This document shows, one piece after another, positions 1-8,260 of a stretch of 33,475 bases of DNA. The DNA is from a bacterium. Its GTDB lineage: Bacteria > Bdellovibrionota_C > UBA2361 > RFPC01. The notes beneath the pieces were generated by a model. The model did no database searches. It worked only from the letters and a program-made list of their open reading frames with translations, and was not told the DNA's origin. The stretch is taken from assembly GCA_022763385.1 (NCBI GenBank), contig JALEGQ010000224.1:1-33475 (forward strand), read 5' to 3'. Position numbers and translations under genes: made by a program. The stretch's first letter is position 1, and every line of letters starts with the position of its first letter.

Positions 1-277
1 AAACCGCCTCGACTCCGCGCTCTCGAAGCAGTTCACAGTCTCTCTCTTCATCTCGCGGATATGCAGCTAAATCAGCAGAAACATTAAATTGTTTCGGATT
101 CACGAAGATGGAAACGACGGTGAGATCGGCTCGCTCGTTCGCCATATCTATCAGCGAGAGGTGCCCCTCATGAAGGGCCCCCATCGTCGGGACGAGGCAG
201 ATGGTCTTTCCCGCACTTCTTCCCTCTTCCGAGAATGCCTTCATCTCATCCACGGTGTGTATTCGCTTGAGGCCCAT
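1..277 (-). CDS. panC: Pantothenate synthetase, N-terminal part (runs off the window)
   Basis: PanC joins pantoate and beta-alanine using ATP to make pantothenate, the precursor of coenzyme A, in the cytoplasm. The minus strand from the ATG at 277 reads open to base 1 (92 codons) and the gene continues outside the window. Family motifs are visible: LVPTMGALHEGH at about residues 28-39, which holds the HxGH-type nucleotide-binding signature, then VVSIFVNPKQF at 54-64 and AAYPRDEERDCELL further on. An AGGAG ribosome site lies just upstream of the start. The gene is divergent from the BamD-like gene, with 82 bases between the two starts. No panB or panD is visible. The identification is secure; only the 3' part is missing. 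Confidence 0.95.
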   Translation of the reverse strand, partial: MGLKRIHTVDEMKAFSEEGRSAGKTICLVPTMGALHEGHLSLIDMANERADLTVVSIFVNPKQFNVSADLAAYPRDEERDCELLRERGVEAV

Positions 278-359
278 TCTATTTCTCCTGAGTTGCGAAG
301 CTCCAGAAAAACCGAGAGTATGGCGGTGGTCATCTTCAGCGGAGCTCGACCTTTTGCTT

Positions 360-1634
360 ATGGGCCAATATAGTATCGATTCTACACCGCGTGTCACGCC
401 TTCCAGACGAGGGGCTTCCAAACACGGGGCACCATTCAGCCGATGCCTTGCGATGGCCTTCGTTACCTTCCTCCTTCCTGCCTGCTTCGGTGGAAGCCCT
501 GAGCCGGAGGAGATCGACGAAGAGCCCAAAGAGGTCCCCCTCTCGGCAACACCCATTATGGAAGGGACAGAGGACGCACTCTTCTCAAATGCGAAGAAGT
601 TCTACGCGAACGGTTACTACCTCATCGCTCAGGATGCTTTTCGCTCAATTGTAGAGAGCTTTCCCCTCGGTCCGTATCGCGAATTCTCCGAGATTAAGAT
701 TGCAGATGCGCACTTCCTGCAGCGGCAGTATGAGAAGGCTGCTCCACTGTATGAACAGATCTTAAAAAATGCTCCCTCGCTTTCGAACGCCCCCTACGTA
801 ACGATGAGAGCAGGGCGGAGCTACCAGAGGATGAACACCGATCTCGGCAGAGACCGAGAGCCGCTTGAAAAGGCGATGAAGCATTACCGCACCTTTCTCG
901 AAAAATATCCGAATTCGATGTACCGAGAACAGGTGGTCACCTATCTCCAAGAGTCTCAACGGGCCATTGCTCAACACGAACAGATGGTCGCCGAATTCTA
1001 CAAGAAGCGGGGACATCAAAAGGCCTTTAAGAAACGTCACCGCTCGTACCAGGTAGCGAAAAGTACGGTGACACCAGACTCCATGAAGGTGGCAGATCTT
1101 TCGACCTCTCCCACTCTCGTGATGCAAAATCAACAGCTTCCGACCGTGGTCAATGGCATCCTGGTCGAAACGCCCGATGAGCGATCCCGAGTTCGAGCTC
1201 GCATGAGCCCGACCGTCGTCGCGGTACGGACACACTCGAGCGTTGAGGCCCTTCAGGGGCACCCTGCTCAAATTGTCTCTGCCTCGCTCCGTCGTGGAAC
1301 TGAGGCCAAGTTGTCTCAATCGACCTTTGCCTCGCCCGAACTCCGCGATGTCAGCTGCACGGTCCGAAACGGAAGAAAGATCACAGTAGAACTCTCTGAG
1401 AACGCAAATGCTCAACTCCGAAAGAGAGCCCCTGAGAAGATCGTATCAGAGGAAGGAACGGTCACCCTCTCTCTGCCAGTTCAGCTCTCTGAGCCGTATG
1501 ACATGAGCTGCTTTCGCGAGGATGACCTTTCGATCTCCTCGACAGGGGTGATGACGCTCTCTTCAGGAGGAACCTTTCTCGTTTTTCCACTTGAGAATCC
1601 TCCCCGCCTGATGATCATCGAAAAATTCTCCTAA
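360..1634 (+). CDS. BamD-like TPR lipoprotein with long C-terminal tail
   Basis: Probable outer-membrane lipoprotein of the BamD/YfiO type, a family that helps insert beta-barrel proteins. From the ATG at 360 the product is 424 residues. A basic N-terminus and a hydrophobic stretch lead to a lipobox, LLPAC, with the acylated Cys at about residue 42. Residues 72-221 form TPR-like helices (FYANGYYLIAQDAFRSIV, YEKAAPLYEQIL, MKHYRTFLEKYP) and end in EFYKKRG, close to the AEFY-x-RRG motif of BamD. The remaining 200 residues are unlike BamD and unrecognised; they look beta-rich near the end. The frame is open upstream to 201, but that stretch overlaps panC. An ATG at 453 would leave too short a signal peptide. 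No strong ribosome site precedes 360, so the start is uncertain. The gene lies 72 bases ahead of gspC, and a T2SS-linked role is inferred from position only. Confidence 0.72.
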   Translation: MGQYSIDSTPRVTPSRRGASKHGAPFSRCLAMAFVTFLLPACFGGSPEPEEIDEEPKEVPLSATPIMEGTEDALFSNAKKFYANGYYLIAQDAFRSIVESFPLGPYREFSEIKIADAHFLQRQYEKAAPLYEQILKNAPSLSNAPYVTMRAGRSYQRMNTDLGRDREPLEKAMKHYRTFLEKYPNSMYREQVVTYLQESQRAIAQHEQMVAEFYKKRGHQKAFKKRHRSYQVAKSTVTPDSMKVADLSTSPTLVMQNQQLPTVVNGILVETPDERSRVRARMSPTVVAVRTHSSVEALQGHPAQIVSASLRRGTEAKLSQSTFASPELRDVSCTVRNGRKITVELSENANAQLRKRAPEKIVSEEGTVTLSLPVQLSEPYDMSCFREDDLSISSTGVMTLSSGGTFLVFPLENPPRLMIIEKFS

Positions 1635-1706
1635 GCGTCTCTCAAAAGAGCGCAGGAAGGGAAAAGCAGGATGTTGGTTTCGCACCAGGAGCGCTAAGAT
1701 ACCCAA

Positions 1707-2639
1707 ATGAGTACCTCCCCGCTTCCGGTTGAATCGTTTGAGATCGACACTTTCCTCCGAGGTGTCGTTACCCGACGCAACGTAGCCCTCACTGTCCGGG
1801 TACTCCGGGTCGTGCTCCTCATCACCCTTTTTCTGATCGTCGTGCTCAATACCCGCTTTATCGTCAACGAACTCTTTGGCCCCTCATCTTCTCTGGAGGC
1901 CATCCAACGGATCGTTCCTCAGGGCCCCGTTGCGGATCCTGCGGATGCGGCACAGCTCAAAGAGCAGTTTAACCGCAAGGATGCCCGTATTATCCGCGAG
2001 ACCGCTCTCTTCGGAATAACGACGAAGCCCACGGTGGCCCAGCCAACCCAAAAAAAGCCAGAGGCTCCCAAGGAGACCCCCCTTCCATTCGGGCTCGTTG
2101 GGACTTTCGTCTCCGGAACCGGAAATTCTGTCGCGATCATCGAAGAAGAGAAGAAGAAGGTGCAGGAGGTTTTTGCTGTCGGAGAAGAGGTCTTTGAGCT
2201 GGCAACCCTGAAATCTGTCCACGCCTCCTACGTGGAGCTCGACCGAGATGGAAAGAGAGAAATCCTCTCTCTCGATGAAGGGAGCACCGGTGGAGGCGAC
2301 GGAGCGGCTCCAGAGGGAGCAGAGGAGATCGTCGTCGATGAAAATGAGCTGACCTCCGCACTTGATAATTTGCCCCTCTTGCTAACCCAGGCGAGAGCCG
2401 TACCATACTTCAAGGAGGGGAAATCCGTTGGGTTGCGTCTTTTCGCGATTAAGACGGGAAGCCTCTACGACAAGATCGGACTCAAGAATGGAGACATTCT
2501 GAAAACGATTAACGGGAAAAACCTCGGTGACTTCAGTCAGGCGATGAAGCTCTTTGAGCAACTCCGCGAAGAACGGAACCTCACCTTGCAACTGGAACGA
2601 AATCGAAAACCGTCGACCTACTATTACCGTATCGAATAA
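1707..2639 (+). CDS. gspC: Type II secretion system protein GspC
   Basis: GspC is the inner-membrane T2SS subunit that reaches through the periplasm to the secretin and helps recruit substrates. The 310-residue product has the expected order: short cytoplasmic N-terminus, one membrane helix at about 34-54 (VVLLITLFLIVVLNTRFIV), a homology region at about 125-190 (PFGLVGTFVSGTGNSVAII, then VFAVGEEV), and a C-terminal PDZ domain at about 225-310 (GLRLFAIKTGSLYDKIGLKNGD, then INGKNL). An acidic, Gly-rich linker (about 190-215) precedes the PDZ domain. It starts the gspC-D-E run, 10 bases ahead of the proposed gspD start. The ribosome site (AGGAG in ACCAGGAGCG) is farther from the ATG than usual. 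Confidence 0.93.
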   Translation: MSTSPLPVESFEIDTFLRGVVTRRNVALTVRVLRVVLLITLFLIVVLNTRFIVNELFGPSSSLEAIQRIVPQGPVADPADAAQLKEQFNRKDARIIRETALFGITTKPTVAQPTQKKPEAPKETPLPFGLVGTFVSGTGNSVAIIEEEKKKVQEVFAVGEEVFELATLKSVHASYVELDRDGKREILSLDEGSTGGGDGAAPEGAEEIVVDENELTSALDNLPLLLTQARAVPYFKEGKSVGLRLFAIKTGSLYDKIGLKNGDILKTINGKNLGDFSQAMKLFEQLREERNLTLQLERNRKPSTYYYRIE

Positions 2640-2649
2640 GAGCAATACA

Positions 2650-5586
2650 TTGAGCACTCCTTCACACCATCTCCACACGAGGAACGCCGGATCCGGCTCA
2701 CGGCAGAAGCGCATTCTGCTCCCGACTCTCTCTGCATACCTCCTCTTTTGGAGTGTGCTCTCTCTCACCGTAAATGCGGCACTCTTGAGTTCTGCCTCAG
2801 CACAAGCGGCGCCTTCTCCGAGTCGTCAGAAGAACGAAACTCGGACGGAAACGTCTTCTGACGGAACGATCATCAATGTGAAGAACGCTGACATCTCAGC
2901 TCTGATCCGAATCTTTAGCGAAAAGACGAAGCGAAACTTCATCCTCGATGAGCGGGTAAAGGGCAAGGTCTCTCTCTATCTCCCCAAAGAGATCTCAGCA
3001 GAAGAGTCGCTGAAGATCCTCGATACCGTGCTGGCCCTCAAGGGATTTACTTCGGTTCCAGTGGCGGACAATCTCTGGAAGATCGTTCCCTCGAAAGAGG
3101 CTATCCAATCGACTATTCCGACCGTTACGAATAATACAGAAGGGTCGAATTCAACCTCGGCCGTTATCACCAGACTCGTTCACCTCAAGTTCATCAATGC
3201 GGATGACGCCAAGCAGATCCTCACCCCCCTCATCTCGAGCTCCGGGCTAATCAATGCCTACACTGGCACGAATTCCCTCATTATTATCGACTCTGAAGAC
3301 AACATCGACCGGGTGCTTGAGCTCATCACCAGCCTCGATGTTGCTTCTCGCGGACGAGAGCTCACGATTATTCCGATCGAGCACGCTGATGCACTCGACA
3401 TCGCCGAGAAACTGCAGGATATCCTCGGAGAAAACGAAGCTTCCGATGTGGGGACGGACTCAAGGAGCGCCGCTCTCAGCTCTATCCGTGCTCGACTCCG
3501 AGAGACCCGCTCCAATGCGGGAAAGTCAACTGGAGGTGCGGCGACAAGTACAACTACCGCTTCCACCACGGTCTCTGCACGAGCGCTCGCCCCAAAGATT
3601 ATCGCCGACGAGCGAACAAATTCCGTTATCGTGGTGGCTGACGATGATACCACGGCTCGCATTAGAGGACTGGTCGCTCAACTCGATAGCGAAACGAATC
3701 GCAGCGGCTTTCGCTTCTATGTCTACCGGTGCCAGCACGCCAGCTCCGAGGAGCTTGCAGAGGTGCTTGCGAGCCTCACTGGCCAGGGAGGAGTCGGAGG
3801 AAATAACCAGAGCTTCGATAACAATCCGAACGGCCTGAATCGTAATAGCCGAGAACGAGGAGGACAGTTCTCGCGAACCCAGAGCCGGCTGGCCTCTCAG
3901 AGCCGTACACCGGGGCGATCCCGTTCAGAGAACGGTACCGGATCAAGCGGCCCAACCTCGGTGAATTTTGGTGACGACCTTTCGATCACCTCTGATCCCG
4001 CGACCAACTCGCTTATCATCTTCTCTGACAAAGATGGGTATGAAAAGCTCGTTGAGCTTCTCGAAAACCTCGATGTGAAGCCGCGCCAGGTATTGGTGGA
4101 AGCGGTACTCCTTGAGGTACAGGTCGACGACAACCAAACCGACGCCTTCGAGTTCCAGACCTCTGGCGGGGGGGACGACGGAGGCTTTCTTGCTCAGAGC
4201 TCTTTCTCAGGCAACCTCGCCAATCTGATCGCTGATCCAACAGCGCTCTCCAACTTTACCATCGCCGCCGCAAGCTCTGGAACGATCAGTGTCGGAGGAA
4301 TCACCCTTCCCTCACAAACCGCTCTGCTCAACGCTGCCGCCAATAACTCCATGGCGAACGTTCTCAGCTCTCCAAATATCTTGGCGACCGACAATCAACA
4401 GGCAGAGATCGTTGTTGGCCAAAACGTGCCCTTTCTCGCGAGCACCTCGACAAACCCGAATAACCTGAACAATACCTTTAACCAGGTCGACCGCCAGGAC
4501 GTTGGTATTACCCTCCGAATCACCCCTCAGATCTCCTCAAACGACACCGTTCGGCTTGATATCTTTACCGAGGTGTCCTCGGTACTGGAAACTTCGGCCA
4601 ACTCCGACCTCGGACCAACGACGACGGTAAGAACGAGCGAGACGACGGCGATTACAAAATCTGGACAGATGATCGTCATCGGCGGACTGATGTCAGATCA
4701 GATCAGTGAGGTAGATACCGGGGTGCCATTCTTGATGGATGTTCCAGTACTCGGATTCCTCTTCCGAAGCTCATCTGAACGCACCCGAAGAACAAACCTC
4801 TTAATCTTTATCACCGCTCGGATCATCCGAGATCAATTTGATCACCGAGAGGTCACCACCGATGAACGAGATGATTTCCGAGAGGGCATGGAGCAGGCAG
4901 AAGCCTATCCCGGCCGCGAAGAGCTGCTCTACGATAGAAACATCGATCGCGTGGTAGAAGCATCACGGTACGAAGGCCCCCCACCCTCCACCATCCACGC
5001 CCCAAAGCGGAGGGTGACGATCGGAATTCCCCAAAAGCCCACTGAGACGACCTCGCCCACTCAAGAGATGTCCTCTCCGGGTGACAAAGAGAGTGAGGTC
5101 TCACAACCCCAATTCCTGAAGATCGAAGCGGACATTCCCCTTCCGACGGCGAGCAAAAGTGAAGCGCAGAAGAGCCCAGCTCTCTCGGCCCCTTCTGCCC
5201 CCACAACTCCAACCTCTCGCAGGACGGTACTGCCAAAAACTGTGGCGCCAAAAACAGCGCGGCAGAGCACCGATGGCACGAAGTATCTCGTGCTTTCTGT
5301 GGTGAGTGCTCCAGAGAACGGCTTCCGCCCGCCCTTCTCATACGGCGAATATGCAGCTATTACGATCCCACCAACCGGCAAGCGACTCGCTGAAGAGCTC
5401 TCTGTTGGTTCAATGCTCCGCTACGGCCCCAAAGACTCTGCCTTCCTCCTCCGAGTAGAATCACTCTCGGGCACTCAAACCAAGGCCAAGGACGGTGCTG
5501 ATGAAAAGATGGCTCCGTGGTATCAGTTGAGCCCGTTCGAGATCATGAACTTCGGCAAAGGCCCCTGGTATCGGGAGAAGGGCTGA
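2650..5586 (+). CDS. gspD: Type II secretion system secretin GspD, with long C-terminal extension
   Basis: GspD forms the multimeric outer-membrane channel of the T2SS. The TTG at 2650 is chosen because it follows the gspC stop and gives a signal peptide: basic RQKR, a hydrophobic core, and a likely cut after SASAQA. The product is then 978 residues. An N0 domain (INVKNADISALIRIFSEKT) is followed by repeated N1-N3 modules (LVHLKFINADDAKQIL; TIIPIEHADALDIAEKLQ; FRFYVYRCQHASSEELAEVL). The secretin core has VLVEAVLLEVQV, SSPNILATDNQQAEIVVGQNVPF, ITLRITPQI, and GGLMSDQISEVDTGVPFLMDVPVLGFLFR. After ITARIIRD (about residue 724) there are about 250 more residues: a Pro/Ser/Thr-rich linker and a final compact segment (KYLVLSVVSAPENGF to the end). 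This extension is much longer than a usual pilotin-binding S-domain. No ATG start is available in this region. Confidence 0.95.
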   Translation: MSTPSHHLHTRNAGSGSRQKRILLPTLSAYLLFWSVLSLTVNAALLSSASAQAAPSPSRQKNETRTETSSDGTIINVKNADISALIRIFSEKTKRNFILDERVKGKVSLYLPKEISAEESLKILDTVLALKGFTSVPVADNLWKIVPSKEAIQSTIPTVTNNTEGSNSTSAVITRLVHLKFINADDAKQILTPLISSSGLINAYTGTNSLIIIDSEDNIDRVLELITSLDVASRGRELTIIPIEHADALDIAEKLQDILGENEASDVGTDSRSAALSSIRARLRETRSNAGKSTGGAATSTTTASTTVSARALAPKIIADERTNSVIVVADDDTTARIRGLVAQLDSETNRSGFRFYVYRCQHASSEELAEVLASLTGQGGVGGNNQSFDNNPNGLNRNSRERGGQFSRTQSRLASQSRTPGRSRSENGTGSSGPTSVNFGDDLSITSDPATNSLIIFSDKDGYEKLVELLENLDVKPRQVLVEAVLLEVQVDDNQTDAFEFQTSGGGDDGGFLAQSSFSGNLANLIADPTALSNFTIAAASSGTISVGGITLPSQTALLNAAANNSMANVLSSPNILATDNQQAEIVVGQNVPFLASTSTNPNNLNNTFNQVDRQDVGITLRITPQISSNDTVRLDIFTEVSSVLETSANSDLGPTTTVRTSETTAITKSGQMIVIGGLMSDQISEVDTGVPFLMDVPVLGFLFRSSSERTRRTNLLIFITARIIRDQFDHREVTTDERDDFREGMEQAEAYPGREELLYDRNIDRVVEASRYEGPPPSTIHAPKRRVTIGIPQKPTETTSPTQEMSSPGDKESEVSQPQFLKIEADIPLPTASKSEAQKSPALSAPSAPTTPTSRRTVLPKTVAPKTARQSTDGTKYLVLSVVSAPENGFRPPFSYGEYAAITIPPTGKRLAEELSVGSMLRYGPKDSAFLLRVESLSGTQTKAKDGADEKMAPWYQLSPFEIMNFGKGPWYREKG

Positions 5587-5587
5587 T

Positions 5588-7213
5588 ATGACCGAAGAGA
5601 GAGAGAACGGAGAAGAAGAGGGTCACCTCGCGCTCCAGCAACTTGCCGAGACCCTCGGGCTGGAGTGGAGGGAGCGAATAGAGGATCCAGACCCACCCGA
5701 GCACCTCGTCGTCGGAGATTTTGACCGGATCGTCGGATCCTGGGCGAGACAACACGAAGTAATCCCGATTGCCGCAGAGAACGGTCATATCGTGGTTGCC
5801 ACCTCTGCTCCAAAGAACTCCGAAGCGCTCTCACAACTCAGTATCTGCTACGGAAAGCCGATCGAGATCGTGGTCTCTTCGCCGGAAGAGATCACCAAGG
5901 CGATCAACGCGATGCGGACCCGTCTGATGCGCGGAAAATCAAGCGACCTCGAAGATGACGGAGAAGCAGACGAGTCACTTGATGCCGCACTCAAGATCGA
6001 CGTGACCGATGCCGAGGATGATGACGCTCCGATCATGCGGTACGTCAACGCGATTATCTTTAAGGCGAGCTCCGAGCGTGCCTCTGATGTTCACATTGAA
6101 CCGTACGAAGAGGTCCTCAAGATCCGCTTTCGCATTGACGGGGTTCTCTACGACGTGGACACCCAGGATGATAGCCACCACGCAGCGATTATCTCTCGAG
6201 TTAAGGTGATGGCGGGATTAAATATCGCCGAGAAACGACTTCCCCAAGATGGTCGGATAGGTCTGAAGATCGCGGGGAACGACGTTGATATTCGGGTTTC
6301 TACGGTCCCCACCCAGTTCGGAGAACGGGTCGTCATGCGACTTCTCGATAAGTCGGGAACCGTTCTTGATATCTCACAGGTAGGGATTCGACAGAACAAC
6401 CTCGATGCCCTCAACCGCCTGATCCGAAAGCCCAACGGAATCTTCCTGCTCACCGGTCCTACCGGTTCTGGGAAAACGACCACCTTGTATTCGTGTTTAA
6501 CGGCGATTAACACTCCGGCGCTCAACATCCTGACAGTCGAAGACCCGATCGAGTACCAGGTTGATGGCGTGGGCCAGATGCAGGTAAACCCGAAGATCGA
6601 CTTTACCTTCGCCTCTGGGCTTCGTGCTATCCTCCGACAAGATCCTGATGTGGTGATGCTCGGAGAGATCAGAGATGTTGAAACCGCCGAGATCGCCATT
6701 CAGGCATCACTCACCGGTCACCTCGTGCTCTCAACCCTGCACACGAACGATGCTCCGGGTGCTGTTACCCGCCTCATCGATATGGGGATTGAACCCTTCC
6801 TCGTATCATCAAGCCTCCTCGCCGTGATGGGGCAACGGCTCGTCCGGAGACTCTGCCCCCACTGTAGAGAACAGTACGAACTCTCACCGGAAGAGATCTA
6901 CGAGCTCGGCCTTGAAGCGGTACAGCTCCCCTCTCGCCTCGCCTATCGCCCGGGAACGGCAGAGTGTGAAGCGTGTCAGATGACCCGCTACACCGGAAGA
7001 ACCGGGATTCACGAACTCCTCGTCATCGACGAAGCCGTGAGGAGTCTGATCCTGCAACGGGTTGACTCTTCCTCAATCCGAGCGGCTGCGATGGCAAATG
7101 GGTTTGAGCCACTCCGCCTCGACGGAGCGATGAAGGTTCTTCAGGGGGTGACCTCCGCAGAAGAGGTGATCAGAGCGACCCACGAAGAGGTCAGCCAGTC
7201 AGATATATCGTGA
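5588..7213 (+). CDS. gspE: Type II secretion system ATPase GspE
   Basis: GspE is the hexameric cytoplasmic ATPase that powers pseudopilus assembly through GspL and GspF. The 541-residue protein has an N1E-like domain (about 10-115) and then an acidic linker. The core has Walker A GPTGSGKT at 290-297, the Asp-box region around LTVEDPIEYQ, Walker B DVVMLGEIRD at 354-363, and the His box TGHLVLSTLHTNDA. Four Cys form the zinc-binding pair CPHC (423-426) and CEAC (460-463), as in T2SS and type IV pilus assembly ATPases. The ATG at 5588 sits one base after the gspD stop, so the two genes are probably translationally coupled. Association with gspC/D favours GspE over PilB. Confidence 0.97.
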   Translation: MTEERENGEEEGHLALQQLAETLGLEWRERIEDPDPPEHLVVGDFDRIVGSWARQHEVIPIAAENGHIVVATSAPKNSEALSQLSICYGKPIEIVVSSPEEITKAINAMRTRLMRGKSSDLEDDGEADESLDAALKIDVTDAEDDDAPIMRYVNAIIFKASSERASDVHIEPYEEVLKIRFRIDGVLYDVDTQDDSHHAAIISRVKVMAGLNIAEKRLPQDGRIGLKIAGNDVDIRVSTVPTQFGERVVMRLLDKSGTVLDISQVGIRQNNLDALNRLIRKPNGIFLLTGPTGSGKTTTLYSCLTAINTPALNILTVEDPIEYQVDGVGQMQVNPKIDFTFASGLRAILRQDPDVVMLGEIRDVETAEIAIQASLTGHLVLSTLHTNDAPGAVTRLIDMGIEPFLVSSSLLAVMGQRLVRRLCPHCREQYELSPEEIYELGLEAVQLPSRLAYRPGTAECEACQMTRYTGRTGIHELLVIDEAVRSLILQRVDSSSIRAAAMANGFEPLRLDGAMKVLQGVTSAEEVIRATHEEVSQSDIS

Positions 7214-8253
7214 AGAGAAGCGACATCGGCATGCAACGCGAAGAGAGGATGCACACCTTCGTCACCAGGGCGACGCTCGTAGTACTCATCTTTCTCGTGG
7301 TGCTCACCGTGTACTCGGCCATCCCGGCGAAACAACCCACACCGTGGCAGAACCGACTCTTCACCCCCACCCAACTCGCCATTCTTCAAGGCAAATACTT
7401 CCTCGTCGACTGTTGGCACCACCGAGTCTTGTGGTCCGATGAGCTCACCCGGGATCTCTCCGAATGGAAGGTCATCTCCGATCAGGTCATCGGGCCGCAC
7501 TCCATCGCGAGTGACGGTGAGATCTTTCTCGTGGACGATACGGAATCCTCCGCGGTCGTGGCTTATCGTTTTAAGAACGGAGCCTTTTTTGAAGTTCAAC
7601 GGTTTACGAATCTCGGCGTTCGGCCTCACCGAGTACGGTACGACCAGGAGTCAGAAGCGTTCTGGGTCGTCATGTCGAAGTCGCAAGAGATCGCAAAGAT
7701 CACACGAACGGACGGTCGGTATGAGGTGAGCTATACCAAGCACCTCCCCTTTCTGGAAGGAAAGTATACTCGTTCGTTTACGATACACGAAGACCTCATG
7801 TACTTCGTCTCGGGACCGGATGCCGTTATCGGTGTTCGATACCTCGATGACTCCTTTGAAGAGGAAGAGCGGTATCCCGTTCCTCCAGAGCTCGGGAGTA
7901 TGAATGACCTCTTTTTTTCCGGAGAGTACTGGTACCTCTCGGCCACTCCACAGAAACTTATTCGGGTACGAGAGCTGCAAGCCATTGGAGATCCGGAACA
8001 ATACGAAGACCTCTTTGAGAAGCTCCAACTCCGTGGAACGCCCTACTACTTTACCGCTGCCCATGGGCGGATCTATCTCCCGGAGATCACTGAGTACTCC
8101 CGCATTATCTCTTTTGTGGAGAACGGTGCAGAGATAGCCGACCTGCAGATTCACTTCGATTTCGGGCCACCAAACCGAAGCTCTCTTGAACGGAAGGCCG
8201 AGGGGTTTCAGAAACGGCTCTTTTCTCGCCAACCAAAGCCACCGCAGGAGTAA
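7210..8253 (+). CDS. Unrecognised membrane-anchored extracytoplasmic protein, possibly beta-propeller
   Basis: I do not recognise this 347-residue protein. The GTG at 7210 overlaps the gspE stop (GTGA), suggesting translational coupling; an ATG at 7231 is an alternative start. One hydrophobic segment at about 21-38 (ATLVVLIFLVVLTVYSAI) probably anchors it in the inner membrane with the rest in the periplasm. The remainder alternates short strands and turns with repeated aromatic blocks: FLVDCWHHRVLWSDELT, IFLVDDTESSAVVAYRF, FWVVMSKSQEIAKI, YFVSGPDAVIGVRYL, WYLSATPQKLIRV and IYLPEITEYSRIISF. Their spacing of roughly 45-60 residues suggests a propeller of six or so blades, as in NHL or SMP-30-like folds. 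This is inference from pattern only. Its place between gspE and pabBC suggests a periplasmic role linked to secretion. Confidence 0.7.
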   Translation: MKRSDIGMQREERMHTFVTRATLVVLIFLVVLTVYSAIPAKQPTPWQNRLFTPTQLAILQGKYFLVDCWHHRVLWSDELTRDLSEWKVISDQVIGPHSIASDGEIFLVDDTESSAVVAYRFKNGAFFEVQRFTNLGVRPHRVRYDQESEAFWVVMSKSQEIAKITRTDGRYEVSYTKHLPFLEGKYTRSFTIHEDLMYFVSGPDAVIGVRYLDDSFEEEERYPVPPELGSMNDLFFSGEYWYLSATPQKLIRVRELQAIGDPEQYEDLFEKLQLRGTPYYFTAAHGRIYLPEITEYSRIISFVENGAEIADLQIHFDFGPPNRSSLERKAEGFQKRLFSRQPKPPQE

Positions 8254-8260
8254 GAGCAGG

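Noticed and set aside
762-1415. Long open frame on the minus strand opposite the BamD-like gene
   Set aside because: No recognisable domains and fully overlapped by a gene with a lipobox and TPR pattern; a shadow frame.
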